Origin: Cordilura impudica
Lineage: Eukaryota; Arthropoda; Insecta; Diptera; Scathophagidae
Direction: 5' to 3'
NCBI GenBank assembly: GCA_963682025.1
Contig: OY821521.1
Span: forward strand, 95,960,051-96,024,050
DNA: 64,000 bases
The notes below the pieces were generated by a model. It searched no databases, was not told the origin of the DNA, and saw nothing but the letters and a program-made list of their open reading frames with translations. The position numbers and the translations under genes are program-made. Below, in pieces: positions 10,165 through 21,489 of the stretch; position 1 is the first letter of the stretch; each line of letters begins with the position of its first letter.

Positions 10165-12555
10165 CCATAAACATAATCGTGTAACAACTTCAAAAAAGTG
10201 TTTGGCATTGTTCGATCCCAAAACGACTATTCTAAACAAAACCGACCATACAACGACGTGGTAATAGCAGGAGACTTTAATTCTAATCTTCTAACTGAAT
10301 CCTCGTTCAGGGACCATATGGAATCGATAGGTCTTACACCGACCAACACTACATTACCTACTCACTTCACGATAGTTGATTATCAACTATCGTTCCTAGA
10401 GTATAATATTCTGAAGCTTTATGATGAAGCAGTCCCTTTGAGGACAAAAAAAATTTCGGCAAAAAAAAAACCGTGGTTCAATTTTTGTATTCTAAATTCA
10501 ATACAACGAATGGATTTAGCTTACTCTAGATGGAAGCGTTTTAAAACCCCAGAACTAAAAGCTGAATTTCGTTCTGCCTGAAGGGATGCTAATAATCAAA
10601 TTAGAATCGCCAAAACTGAGTATTACTCTAAGCGATTCGGTACAGCCCTTGAATCCAAACACACCTGGAAAACTATTAGGGACATTGGTATTGGAAATAT
10701 GGATAAAAGCATTAACTGCTCCATTAATGTTGATGAACTCAACAACATATTTACTAATACTTCGCTTCTTGTAGCGACGGACAATATGGCACAAAGCGAA
10801 AATTCTCTTTATAATGACAATGATACGCTTGACCAGGACATATTTGAATTTTCATGTGTCAATCAATTAGATGTTTTCTCTAGTTGTTCTCAAATAAAAT
10901 CCAATGCAATAGGCTATGATAATCTTGATCTTAAGTTCATCAGAATAATTATGCCATCTATATTGCCGTATATTACTCATTTATTTAATACCATCATCAC
11001 AACTAGCTGTTTTCCTTGAAATGGAAGCATGCGAAGTTAATTCAAGTCCCTAAATCAAACAGTGAGTACCGGTCAATATCTATCTTAAGTTTTCTTTCAA
11101 AAGCTTTAGAAAAAATTTTAAACCACCAGATAAGTGTTCACGTTTATGAAAATCACCTAATGTCTGACCGACAGTCAGGTTTCCGACCTAATCACAGCTG
11201 TGTAACTGCTTTAATTTACGTATCGGAGTGTATAAGGCGTGAATTAGATGATGGTAAGATTAACTTCTTGGTGCTACTCGATCACTCCAAAGCTTTTGAC
11301 GTAGTTAACCATCAAATATTATGTGCTAAGCTAAGATCACATTTTAAATTTTCATAACAACTTATATCATCTAACCTCACTGATCGCATTCAATCGGTAC
11401 GTTTAAACGGCATTGAGTCCAAACACTAAGAGAGGCGTACCTCAGGGATCTGTTCTGGGGCCACTACTTTTTTCTATTTATGCTAATGATTTGCCACAAC
11501 ATTTATCTCACTGCAAGATCCACATGTATGCAGACAATGTACAATTGTATTTAATTAGTCCAGTTCAATCAATCAGAGAAAATGTTAATAAACTCAATCA
11601 TGATTTAAACAACATATCTAGTTGGGCACCAGCAAACGGCCTGTGTTTAAATCCACGAAAATCCAAATGTATCGTAATTCACAAAAAAAAAAACGTTAAA
11701 TCCACTCATTCAAGATGACATCATTATAAACAACGAGAAATTTGATATTGTACGAACGGCAAAAAATTTGGGAATAGTGTTTAACAATAACTTAACTTGG
11801 TCCAATCATATCAATGCTCTGGTTGTGCAAATATATGTCAAATTAAGAACGTTGTGGTCTGTGTAGTACTTTACGCCGTTAAAAGTAAGAATGCTACTCG
11901 CGAAAGCTTATTTGATTCCTAGTCTTACTTACGGTTGTGAATTGTTTTCTAATTGTGACTCCATAAGTAAGAAAAACTTGAAGTTTTATTTAATAATATT
12001 ATACGATATGTTTACGGACTTAAAAAGCGAGATCAAGTATCGTCCTATTCGAAGACTCTCTATGGAGTTTCGTTTGAAAACTTGTTAAAGATTAGAACTT
12101 TAATATTTTTTCGAAAAATTATATACTCTCAAAAACCGAAGTACCTTTTTCAAAATACACGCCTTACTAGATCGTCAAGAGGCAAAAATGTCATAATTCC
12201 CAAATTCCGATGTCTTGTTTCTAAATGGCAGTTCTTCGTAAATGCTACTCGTCTTTGGAATGCTCTTCAACATAGCCAACAAATAAACAGCAACGCAATG
12301 AGTTTTAAAAAAAAGTATTTTTAATTATTTTAGTTAAATACTCCTGGCAGTTTTTCTTTTATAGTTATTTATATCATAATTATTAAGTTTTTATGTCCTA
12401 ATTTTTAATGACTTTAATTTATAAAATTTTTTTATATCATTATTTATTCCTACTCCTGGTACACTACTAAAATCCTGTACTGAAATTATTAGACTTAGTC
12501 TTGTTGTGCAGGAAATCATTACAACAAATAAATAAATTAAATAAATAAAGACAAC
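10165..12555 (+). pseudogene. Non-LTR retrotransposon (LINE family L), endonuclease-RT relic
   Basis: Consecutive plus-strand pieces read as one ORF2. The end of an apurinic-type endonuclease shows IAGDFNSNLL at about 10,264. A junction at 10,370 follows where much of the domain is deleted. A linker comes next (RTKKISAKKKPWFNF). RT blocks are NSEYRSISILSFLSKALEKI (11,058), GFRPNHS, FLVLLDHSKAFDVVNHQ (motif A, about 11,268), [20 protein letters not shown] (11,431) and YADNVQLYL (11,526; the usual YADD has D to N). The C-terminal region NCDSISKK and SKWQFFVNATRLWNAL follows to about 12,320. Stops at 10,579, 11,017, 11,355 and 11,716 and several frameshifts kill it. An AAATAAATAAA-type tail ends near 12,550. 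Confidence 0.85.
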
Positions 12556-13055
12556 AAAAAGTGCGAATAGCCAACTCATTAACCATATTCTCCAGATTTA
12601 GTTCCCAGTAACTATTTTTTGTTTTCAAGGCTAAAAAAATGGATCGATGGAAAGAGTTTTAGTTCCAACGATGATTTCATTGATCAAACAAATGCCTATT
12701 TTGATAACCTTGAGAAATCCTATTAAAGAATTTAAGGAAACTATGAAAAGTTGTATTGACCTAGAAGAAGCTTATGTTTTTTTCTTACTAAATAAAGTTG
12801 TTTCTCAAAATGTCAAGGATTTATTAAATCGTTCTCGTGCCAATCAACTTTTATTAAGATCTGTATTGTTTGACTTTTTTAAATCATCAGCTTTTTATGA
12901 GGACTATGATTAAATATATTCCTATTGCGTTTATTATATTAAATTTAACCAAGATCTATTTGATAATCTGGCTTCTAAATTAAATAAATTAAAATTAAAT
13001 TAAAAATTAAAATTAAGGAAATTTCATGTATGTACCGAATTTCTATCAGTACTTT
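12556..13055. other. Unassigned region with an 88-codon open frame
   Basis: An open frame at 12,647-12,913 (+) has no motif I recognise. It contains a plausible helical stretch but no family signature, and the surrounding AT-rich sequence gives no context. I leave it uncalled. Confidence 0.35.
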
Positions 13056-13057
13056 GG

Positions 13058-13215
13058 TTAGCATGGACACTATAACAGAAGGGACGACGGACGAATATCG
13101 CCAATATGATTCAGTAAGTGATCCTAATTCAAACGGTGTAATAAATGGTGGATTTGGGTCAAGTATTTGTGCTAGTTACAATCGTTAGTACAAGTTCATT
13201 ATAACCCGACCACAG
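13058..13215 (-). repeat. Family G fragment
   Basis: GACGACGGACGAATATCGCC, TCAGTAAGTGATCCTAATTC and the terminal CATTATAACCCGACCACA resemble the 5' part of family G (reverse orientation), strongly diverged. Confidence 0.5.
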
Positions 13216-13235
13216 AGAGGTTTAGGGGCTAATAA

Positions 13236-13410
13236 CTGTTCCTTGATACAGGAGCATACTGTTCAAAGTTCATAAACATGCTGAATCCGAATATGAACTC
13301 AGAACAGCATCATCACATCCGTTTTTCGAGGAATCATAATCTAAAAATTAATAAAAGTAATGTAGCAAAAAGCGAGCATTTTCATATTAAAGGTTTAAAT
13401 TTATGAACTG
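13236..13410 (+). pseudogene. Possible LTR-retrotransposon protease fragment
   Basis: One frame reads FLDTGAYCSKFINMLNPN and stays open to a TGA at about 13,405. The hydrophobic-DTGA start and the following FIN segment resemble the active-site region of a retroelement aspartic protease. No flanking gag, RT or LTR was seen, and the match is short, so this is tentative; it could be a chance open frame. Confidence 0.3.
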
Positions 13411-13469
13411 CAGCAAAGCAAAAAGTGCTTTGAAGGAAAAGAGCACTACTTTCGGATGTTTTAAAGAAA

Positions 13470-14465
13470 AAAAAACAAACACTGAATAAAAAACTCGTAC
13501 ATAAATGTAAACAAACGTAGCTCAGACCAACAAACACATATTTTTATTTTGATATCAATTTTGTGTATTTCTAAATTTTGTACGGTGCCGAACACAATCA
13601 TGACTGTGTTTCGTTTTAATATTTCGTTATGTACACGAACATGTTTCTATCACGTATTTTTTGTTTCGAACATGTATAAACCACACAGATTCGAGTGTAG
13701 CTTTATTTTAAGTTCGTGTTCTTGGACGTGTACTGCTAAAAAAAAATGGAACATATTCTTGAACCCGTACATCTAAAAATTTAAACATTATCCACTCGCG
13801 ATCGGAAAAATCCGATACAGCCCTATAATAACGACAACAATTGTTTCAAAAAAATTTGTTAAAAAAAATCTAAAATAATTCATTGGCAGTTATAAAAAAA
13901 TAAAAATAATAATAATAAAGATAATAATAAAAATAAAAAATATATATATTAAAAAAAATAATAAAAAAACGAAATTAAGTCATAAACAACATATAAAATT
14001 TCTCTGTTTTCAATTTTATTACTACCGTTTTATTTTTATTTTTATTATTATATTTTTATTTTTTTATACCTGCTAATGAATTATTTTAGATTTTTTTTAA
14101 ACAATTGTTGTCGTTATTATAGGGGTGTATCGGATTTTTCCGATCGCAAGTGCATGTTTTAAAATTTAAATGCACGCGTTCAAGAACATGTTCTGTTTTT
14201 TTTTTTAGCAGTACACGTGTAAGAACACGAACTTAAAATAAAGTTACACTCGAACCTGTGTGGTTTACGTGCGTTCGAAAAAAAATACGTGATAGAAAAT
14301 TGTTTGTGCACATAACTAAATATTAAAACTGAACACAGTCATGATTGTGTTCGGCACCGTACAATATTTTTAAACACACATAATTGATAAGAAAACATAA
14401 ATATGTGTTGGCTGCTTTAGAACAGAACACTGCGTGTTTGATGTGTGTATTTTCTAAACCCTGGT
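13470..14465. mobile_element. Large palindromic (foldback/MITE-like) element
   Basis: The left arm (about 13,480-13,900) and right arm (about 14,040-14,460) are inverted copies. Paired blocks include GAACACAATCATGACTGTGT with its inverse at 14,333, ATCGGAAAAATCCGATAC with its inverse at 14,127, and ACGACAACAATTGTTT with its inverse at 14,100. The centre (13,900-14,040) is A/T-only. Ends resemble AGAAAATACACACA (right, inverse) and AAAGAAAAAAAAACAAACAC (left). A shorter relative sits in a LINE at 26,331. No coding capacity. Confidence 0.75.
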
Positions 14466-14639
14466 ATAAAGAAATTTGCTGTGTAGTAACGTCCCATATA
14501 TAGTAAAGAAAAATGCTCTTACTCATTTTTTGAGTAGTAACCAAAACTTAATGCAATGGCGAAATTTTGGATGCAGATCCGTAAATCTTCAAAAATTACA
14601 TCTCAGCGTCTCAGAACTCTGGGCCAATCTAATTTATGT

Positions 14640-14965
14640 GTTCATTATATAATGAGTTTGTGGCGATGTTTGCAACTACCAAAAATATCTGACCTAGACT
14701 CACCATTTATTATATCGAGCATTTTCTGAGTCGATTTACCTATGTCCGTTCATCACAAATACGAAAGTGAATGAATTTTGGTAGATAAGCTTTAATTGGT
14801 AAAAATCGGTGCATGTTCAGACATAGTCCCCATACAAATGACCCCTATGAGATCGACTGTAATTGTCATAAGATCCAAATTATCATATAGATCTCGGTAA
14901 AATTACAGTCGGACATCGCGAAATCGACCGATCTGAGTCTATCGGTTAATACGAGGTTCTAGGTC
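14640..14965 (+). repeat. Family G copy, partial
   Basis: ATAATGAGTTTGTGGCGATG, GACATAGTCCCCATACAAAT and GATCCAAATTATCATATAGA follow family order. The 3' palindrome is absent. Confidence 0.65.
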
Positions 14966-14994
14966 AAATATATGAATATTTAAAAAATTTATGA

Positions 14995-15285
14995 ATATTT
15001 AAATGAGCCTAAAGGTATGTTAATCAATTTTAGCAATTCACAATTCAACACAGAGCGTCTGATATATAATTTAAATCATTCGCATTAACAGGGTGTAACG
15101 AATTATTATAATATTATATTTTATTTAATTTAATATATTTTTAAGACAAATTAAACATAAATTTTATCATTCGAAGCTTCTCCTCCATATGAACTATTAC
15201 TATGCCAATTTTCACACTCCTCCATGCCCGCATATTGCTTAAAAAGGGAACTAAAAATTTACCTTCACGTATTAATATAGAGATA
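14995..15285 (-). mobile_element. Helitron-like family X, subfamily 2, partial
   Basis: Closely matches the complete copy at 61,643-61,979 (blocks GGGTGTAACGAATTATTATA, TATGAACTATTACTATGCCA, TTAAAAAGGGAACTAAAAAT, CCTTCACGTATTAATA). The 5' end near 15,280 is altered (TATTAATATAGAG) and the hairpin/CTAG end is not recognisable. Confidence 0.65.
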
Positions 15286-15405
15286 TTACAAATAAACGGC
15301 AATTTATTCAGAAAGTCCTACCTCTTTAGAATACTTGTTTCATTTACTTAAGTTTAAATGATCAGTTTTTGCGTCTCCTTTACTCTTATTTTCTACATTT
15401 GCCTT

Positions 15406-16790
15406 CTATCTTTCGATTGGTCGAAATTGTGGGCAATTAGGAGGATTAATATATTTGGGTATTACATCTACCCGTTTGTCTTTATACCACTTTATTGCTA
15501 AATTTGAATAATGACATGATGCCAAATCAGGATAATGAGTGGTAATAATCCTTTTTGGAGACATACCTATGTTTATAATTCTGCCGTCATTGGTGATGAT
15601 GCTACAAAGGCAGAACTCGTCAAGCCACAACTGCATATAGCTTGCCATTTCATAATTTTTTTTCCATATTTATCCATTTTGGTATACTTACTTTTAGAGG
15701 CGACATTTCCACATTTCGTTGCAATATAATATTTGTTTCCAAGCAACTGCTTGAAATCAGATTTTACATAGGTTTTTACCATCCCTCATTATACAACCTT
15801 TAAACTTTGTCAAAAATTTGGTGTACAATAAACAGGCGCGTGTTTTAGTAACAGACTCCTGGCTTTCTGTACGGTTTGGGTGTTTAATCGCTCGGCAGAA
15901 CTTTAATACTCCGTTTGAGCGTACGCGCTGCACTGTGTTTCTACTTGTAATGTACTTTTTGTACTTTCGATCAGACATTCCAGAATTATTATCAAAGCTG
16001 ACTATAACCTTTTTAAAGCTCTTCCTTTTAACTCAATCTCTCTGTCTGTCGTGGGGCAACCCCATTCCCCCTTATCCAATTGATGTGAAACTTGGCCCAT
16101 AGTCTTGTTGTGACTACAGATTAACTTTGGGGTAGTCACGCACAGTCACGCGTGGTCACGCAAAGTCACGGAGTGATCTAAATATCAGTTCCCCTTATTC
16201 GATTGATCTAAAACTTGGTCCATACACTTGTTGTACAAAAAGATTAACTTTTACTTAGTCACGCACAGTCACGCATGGTCACGCACAGTCACGGAGTGAT
16301 CTAAATGTCATTTCCCCTCATCCGATCGATCTGAAACTTGGTCCATACACTTGCTGTGAAAAAAGATTAACTTTGACTTAGTCACGCACAGTCACGCATG
16401 GTGACACACAGTCACGGAGTGATCTAAATGACATTTACCCTCATCCGATCGATTTGAAACTTTGTCCATAGACTTGTTGTGGCCAAAGATTATTTTTAAG
16501 ATAGTCACACACAGTCACGCATAATCACGGAGATATTCAAAACTCATATGCATAAGGAAAAAAAGAGTTTTAATCAAAACTTTGTTTTTATGGGTTAGAT
16601 TATTACCTTGTTTTTGTTTTCTATTTATAGCTGCCGGGGGCCTGTAACGTTTCAAAACACTGTCGATGGTAGATTTTGGAATTTGAAGGAGTTTTCAATT
16701 TTAACACCGCTATATGTTTGATTTTCCAAAAAAGTGTACAACATTTTCTTACGTCTCTTTTGTTCCATGGCGTCTGTACAAAATAAAACT
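15406..16790 (-). pseudogene. Tc1/mariner transposase, DD37E type, interrupted
   Basis: The N terminus starts with a Met at 16,768 (MEQKRRKKMLYTFLENQT), giving an HTH region that runs to about 16,560. The frame is then broken by about 0.5 kb of minisatellite DNA (16,030-16,545). It resumes at about 16,015 with a second HTH (MSDRKYKKYITSRNTVQRVR), a RDGK remnant at the first catalytic Asp, WQAICSCG, PDLASCHYS (second Asp, about 15,530) and NCPQFRPIE (Glu, about 15,415). I count 37 residues between that Asp and Glu. One frameshift near 15,770 and another near 15,570 are evident. No flanking terminal repeats were identified. Confidence 0.82.
16045..16540 (+). repeat. 123-bp minisatellite, four units with 10-bp sub-repeats
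   Basis: GTCACGGAGTGATCTAAAT-type landmarks fall at 16,165, 16,288 and 16,411 (spacing 123), with the last near 16,524 (spacing 113). Within each unit GTCACGCACA/GTCACGCATG words repeat at 10 bp, and the short last unit lacks one of them. Single units of the same sequence lie inside the foldback elements at 8,320-8,430 (reverse) and 52,030-52,170, so this is an expanded piece of that transposon. Confidence 0.88.
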
Positions 16791-16924
16791 AAGTTGACAA
16801 ACTTGTAACGTGGTAACAGTAACGATACATATCTTGTCAATAATAAAGTGATAAATATTTTATATATCAGAGGCGCTGTTATCACATTTCGAATGTTGCC
16901 AGATTGTGACCGTCTGATTATTTT

Positions 16925-17018
16925 ATTCAATTAGTTGGACCTAAGACCCCCTCTCCAAACACATGGTATAAGGTATCGTATAATCGGTCTAAAACGACTA
17001 TAATTTTGTTACTTGTTT
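16925..17018 (+). repeat. Family G 3' end fragment
   Basis: AGTTGGACCTAAG, CATGGTATAAGGTATCGTAT, a degenerate palindrome and terminal GTTACTTGTT. Confidence 0.7.
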
Positions 17019-18448
17019 TTGTTTTTGCTTGTGTACTTATAAAAAATTTGTAGCACATTATTTCCAAATACACGTAATGCTTCTTTATATAATTTTTGCT
17101 TTAATTTTTTAGCGCGTGTGTTTGCTAATTATTTGTTAGAGATAGGGTGGCGGTCTGGTTTAGGTTTGGTGTTTGGTACAAAAATACCCTAAGACTTGTT
17201 TTTTATACATCAGAATAAATAGTAAGCCTTAAAACCCAACTTTTGTCTACAAGTTTATTCAACTCAAACTAAAACACGTTTTCAGGAATTTCAAATTTCA
17301 TTTTTTACTTTTGCCCAATTCTACAAATGGCGACAAAATTCCTTTTGTGTGACGAAAAGTTTGTGCATGTATGTAATTAACTTGGAAAAATAAGTGAAAA
17401 TATTGCAAACACAAATAAGCAGAAAAACTAAAACAGTTTATTTAACTTAAACTATGAGTAAACTTTTTAATTAAAATTTTAATGTTTAAGAAAAGGTTCT
17501 TAAATTTAATTCTTTCTATAAAATCTTTCTACTGCTCTATAATACCAGCTGTATAATTTATGTTTTTGTAATAAAATTACTCTTCAATAATATTAAGAAA
17601 CAAATTTAAGAATTAATTCAATTTTTATGCATGTCTATTTTAATATCTTAAATTCTACTCATACATGTCAAATGTGTAGTACATGAGTATAACCATGAGT
17701 ATATCCATATAAACTTCTGTTTGTACTAAATTCTACAATCAATCATGTGAAAACGTTGTTTTTTTTACTTTAATGTTTTCATTAAGGCATATCTGGTATC
17801 ATTAAAAATTTTATGTACAGTGTCACCAAACAATATTCGCTCATATGTTATTTTTTAAACCCTATACCACTATATGGTCAGGTTATAATGAATCGACTAA
17901 AAATCCCTTTCTTCATGACAGTGATCATGAAGGAAACAAAATTAAAGTAGATGATTAAAATATGCTTACAATGGGTTTTAAAATATGACAAGCTGATTCA
18001 GGGTTTGCACTTCAAATTCACCCTTTTGAAACTTAAAATTTACCCTTTTGTAAATCAAATTCACCTTTTTGCAAAATATTTTCACCCAATAGAAAATACT
18101 GTTTAAAATACTTTAAAAACTTCAAGCATAAATATAATGTATAAAAAATATAAACACAAAAACATTTATATTTTACAAATTCAATTATTTTAAATTATTT
18201 TAACAATGTGAAAAATTGAAATTGGTGATATATAAAAATATTTTATTCATTTACTTTATAAAGGTTCTCTTGCAGCCGCGGGCGGAAATTGTAATCTGTT
18301 GGTGTAGCAGTTGCAGTTTGTTGTTCAATTACTTGTGGTAAATGCAATGCTTCCCAGGATTAGCTAATATATTACCTGCACAACACTTTATTTTAGGAAA
18401 TACTTCTTCAAAAAAAAAAAAAAAATTTTTAATTGACATTGGAGTGTG
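17019..18448. other. AT-rich region, nothing coding recognised
   Basis: A short family G 5' end (AACCCTATACCACTATATGG) is visible at about 17,857-17,910. The rest, including 17,990-18,120 with repeated TTCACCCTTTTG words, is unassigned. Confidence 0.5.
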
Positions 18449-19079
18449 CTAATTGTACAAATAATATTCCCTGGTTATTAATGAAACATTGCGTCCTCTA
18501 ACCGTTGGTACAATTATATTTGCCGGTGTATTTATTTTTGAGCGTGCTTTTGTTCGCCCGGATTCATCAATAATTACTAAAATTTCTCTGGTTTCCGATG
18601 CATTTCTAGAAAAGTGTATTGCGTAAATTTTACGCTCTTCGATCACTCTTGATGAATGTAGACGATCCACTTGTAGTGAACCAGTTTTTAATGTAATTCG
18701 GCAATTCTTTAGTCCATTTTTAATTGAAATTGTACTCAATTGATAATTTTCCGATTCAATATAGCTGCAGTTAATTTTATATTTCTCTTACCATCGCGTT
18801 TTTTTCTTCCAGAATTTCACCGTTTTGTATGTATTGACTTATTATAATTTTAGCAGTATTTTTATTTATTCCAGATATTTCAGCCGATTCACTTATTGAC
18901 TTGCCATCTGTATAATATTTTATTAAAACCATTTTTTTATCTTTACTGATACGCATGTATGACGGTCGATGATTAACTTGAATTATATGACTACTGGAGG
19001 AACTCTCTTCAGATGATTCTAAAGTCATTATTCCTCTCCTACCGGTTTTTGGTTCTACCAGAAATATTTTTAATTTCAA
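18449..19079 (-). pseudogene. IS630/Tc1-superfamily transposase relic
   Basis: The N-terminal half (19,079-18,780) ends in an HTH: YYTDGKSISESAEISGINKN then TAKIIISQYIQNGE. The second half (18,739-18,449) contains ILVIIDESGRTKARSK and NIIVPTVRGRNVSLI, which fit the start of the DDE_3 domain (catalytic Asp in IDESG). The residues normally found between IDESG and RTKARS are missing and a break separates the halves. The rest of the catalytic core (second Asp, final acidic residue) is absent. It lies directly beside an inverted LINE RNase H relic. Confidence 0.7.
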
Positions 19080-19084
19080 TTTGA

Positions 19085-19625
19085 GGCTGATGATCGTCCT
19101 TTAGTGTTCTGAGTGTCCGGTGAGTATACCAGTTATCTTACTAAGTTCACTTCTATCAAGACTAAGGTTTTCGTAGTTTTAGAAGTGTTTAGAGCACCCC
19201 ATAATATTTTCATGACCTCCTCCAATTAGGTTCTCCAAGTTGACTCTATCCAGGGTAGATCTCTTCCTGGCCAGTTCGTCAGCAATCTTCTTTCTCCTTA
19301 TACCATTGTATCCTGAAATAAAAAATTTCAAGTCTTCCCCGTCTAGAGAAGTTTTCAATCTCCTCCTTACATTTCAGGATTGTCCGCTAGACTGTCCGTA
19401 AATATTTTTACGTTTCCAGCATTGGGATCTCCCCACAAATCAATGGCTCAAATACACTCCATTATCGCAACCAACTCAGTCTGAAAGACGGAGTTGTGGT
19501 CCGGAAGACGGAGGTATTTACCAATACCATGGTCCTCATTATAGAAACCTATACCAGTTCTACAGCCCCTATAGATGTGGTCCGTATTACACCACTGATT
19601 CCAGGATGGCTTTGACAAAGTCTTG
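19085..19625 (-). pseudogene. LINE RNase H and C-terminal relic
   Basis: On the minus strand, NTDHIYRGCRTGIGFYNEDH, YLRLPDHNSVFQTELVAI and KIFTDSLAD carry the RNase H order (first Asp region, Glu in TELVAI, Asp in FTDS), followed by WPGRDLP (normally a WVPGHxxIxGN block) and LDRSELSKITGILTGH. The last piece matches the start of the C-terminal zinc region kept at 63.3 kb. Several stops are present. This belongs to a RNase H-bearing clade (I/R1-like), distinct from the Jockey-like element at 22.5-27.9 kb. Confidence 0.75.
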
Positions 19626-19680
19626 ACACACGTTTTCTTTGTGGATTTTATATATGAGTGATTTTTTGTGGACTCTTATT

Positions 19681-20040
19681 TTGCTACTAAAAACGCTTTA
19701 TATTTACGTGAAATCCCTATATCTCTAACACTGTTTAATAAAAACTTATTAATGAGAACATATTAACCTAAGTCGTAATGAAGCCCCATTATATATATAT
19801 ATAATATGTAATTTTTCTCGAATCCATGGTATTTGACGATTTTGGTTATCTATGCTATCATGTTATACCAAAAATTTTTTATATTTACGTGAAATCCCCA
19901 TTTCTCTAACACTGTTTCTTAAAAAGTTATTAATGAAAACATTCTGGCCTAAGTCGTAACGAGGCCCCATTACATTTATACAAAAAGTTATTTTTCTCAA
20001 AAGCATGATTTTTGACTTAGTCGGTTAATGCTTGTGACCA
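19681..20040 (+). repeat. Two-unit tandem repeat, period 179 bp
   Basis: TATTTACGTGAAATCCC starts at 19,701 and 19,880; each copy continues ATxTCTCTAACACTGTTT and CCTAAGTCGTAA. The copies are imperfect. Part of the second copy (CTTGTGACCACAGATTT near 20,031) also occurs near 3,035. Confidence 0.75.
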
Positions 20041-20082
20041 CAGATTTTGGAGGTTTTCCTTCTTTAGGAAGATTTATTATAA

Positions 20083-20565
20083 CTAGCAGATCCCAGCCCA
20101 CGAGATTCGAGTGCAAATTCTAGAAAATTTTATTTTTTCATTTAATAAATTATTTTATAAGACTCAAAAGGTATGCTAACCAATTTTGGCCAATTCACAA
20201 TTCAACACCTTTTAAATATCGATTGCGTTATTGGTTTAAATTCAACACAATTATTATTGAGAATGGTTTATGTCCAAAATTATTTTTCAAGCCAACACAA
20301 TTATTATTGTGAATGAAGAAAACAAACTCTCAGATACATTAACAAACTTATTAAGCACACATATAGCACTGTATAATGTTATGTATGTGTTAGTTAGTAA
20401 ATGCATTTTTACTCCAAAAGAAATTAAAAATTTTAAAATCTGTAAATTTGGTGGACAGCTAAAAAGAAATACCTTTTAAATAAGATACGTTTGGTCAAAA
20501 TCCGGAGAAAACTGTGGAACAAATCATTTGTCACAATAAATCACTTTGCCTATTAATATTACAGA
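20083..20565 (-). mobile_element. Helitron-like family X, complete (483 bp)
   Basis: Minus strand begins TCTGTAATATTAATAGGC (20,565, preceded by A) and ends with a CTCGAATCTCGTGGGC-type hairpin followed by GGGATCTG-CTAG (20,083), then T. It has the full set of family blocks; it is longer than the 375-bp copies because of extra AT-rich DNA near 20,220-20,290. Confidence 0.78.
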
Positions 20566-21010
20566 TTTTTATTTCATGCTCGGTTATTTCATCCCAATAT
20601 ACACTTGCAACTAAACATTTTGCTCTGTTTGCTTCATCTCAAAATTTAAATGCCTACTACGATTTATCAAAAATATTTTAGTTCTTGTAACTTTTATATA
20701 TCCTCCACATCATAAGATATAAGTATACCATTTCGTCAATCCGTTTGTTACTCACCGAAGTGAATTGCGGAGACCCCATAAACTATATATATTCTTGATC
20801 CTTATAAAAGGATCTGTTTGTCTGTTGAAAACATTCTCCTGTACGAAATAGGTTGAATGGGTCGCTCTACTTGCGCTTAACATGTTTGTCCTAAGAAGTG
20901 AAGAATGGTGCCAAAGAAGTGAAAAATGACGCACGAAAATATAAATATACTCTGATAAAATTTCATATAAAAAATGGTGAAAAATGTTTATAAGTAACGG
21001 AATAAGTACA
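20566..21010. other. Unassigned; short dispersed motif
   Basis: A motif CCCCATAAACTATATATATT then CTTGATCCTTATAA (20,772-20,815) is the inverse of one at 51,788-51,825. No coding signal recognised in the 128-codon open stretch on the minus strand. Confidence 0.4.
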
Positions 21011-21275
21011 TCTATAATATTAATAGTTATAAAGCTATTTTGACAACAAATATACCATTTGCAAGGTATTTCGTTGCACATGTGCACTACCTTTACAGAT
21101 CTGCACCATCTGGTAAATTTTTGTGGAGTATTATTCATTTAACGTTGCTACTAACACAATACATAAAACACATAAAACTATATAATGCTGTGTGTATGTT
21201 TATTAATGTGTTGCCCTGTGTTGAATTGTGAATCGGGTAAAATTAATTAGCATACCTTTAGGCTCTTATAAAATT
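21011..21275 (+). mobile_element. Helitron-like family X, 3' truncated
   Basis: Starts TCTATAATATTAATAG after an A at 21,010 and contains TTGCTACTAACACA, TTATTAATGTG, TTGTGAATCGGGTAAAATTA and AGCATACCTTTAGGCTCTTA in family order. The hairpin and CTAG end are missing. Confidence 0.7.
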
Positions 21276-21489
21276 ATGTATTAACAAACCCATTTTTTGT
21301 GTGTTTTGTTTCTGTCACTTTTTACAGGGTTGGTCGAGTATAGTGAAATACTCATATACCAGGGCTGATTGCAATCACATTAGTGTGTGGATTTGTAATT
21401 TTTAGCGATGTGTTTTGATGTCTTCGGTTTTGGTATCTATACCTTGGGCTAGCTAATTTACACATATAGTAAAAAAAAGCGAGTTTGAT

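Noticed and set aside
12647..12913. 88-codon frame as a host gene
   Set aside because: No domain, no splice context and ordinary AT-rich composition; reported only as unassigned.
13590..13640. GAACAxxxTGTTC-like words as hormone-receptor response elements
   Set aside because: They arise inside a palindromic transposon with many self-complementary words; there is no nearby gene or independent support.
16045..16540. Direct repeats considered as a CRISPR array
   Set aside because: The period is 123 bp with 10-bp internal repetition and no unique spacers; the organism is a eukaryote.
20752..21138. 128-codon minus-strand frame
   Set aside because: Overlaps a Helitron-like 5' end and a dispersed non-coding motif; composition looks random.
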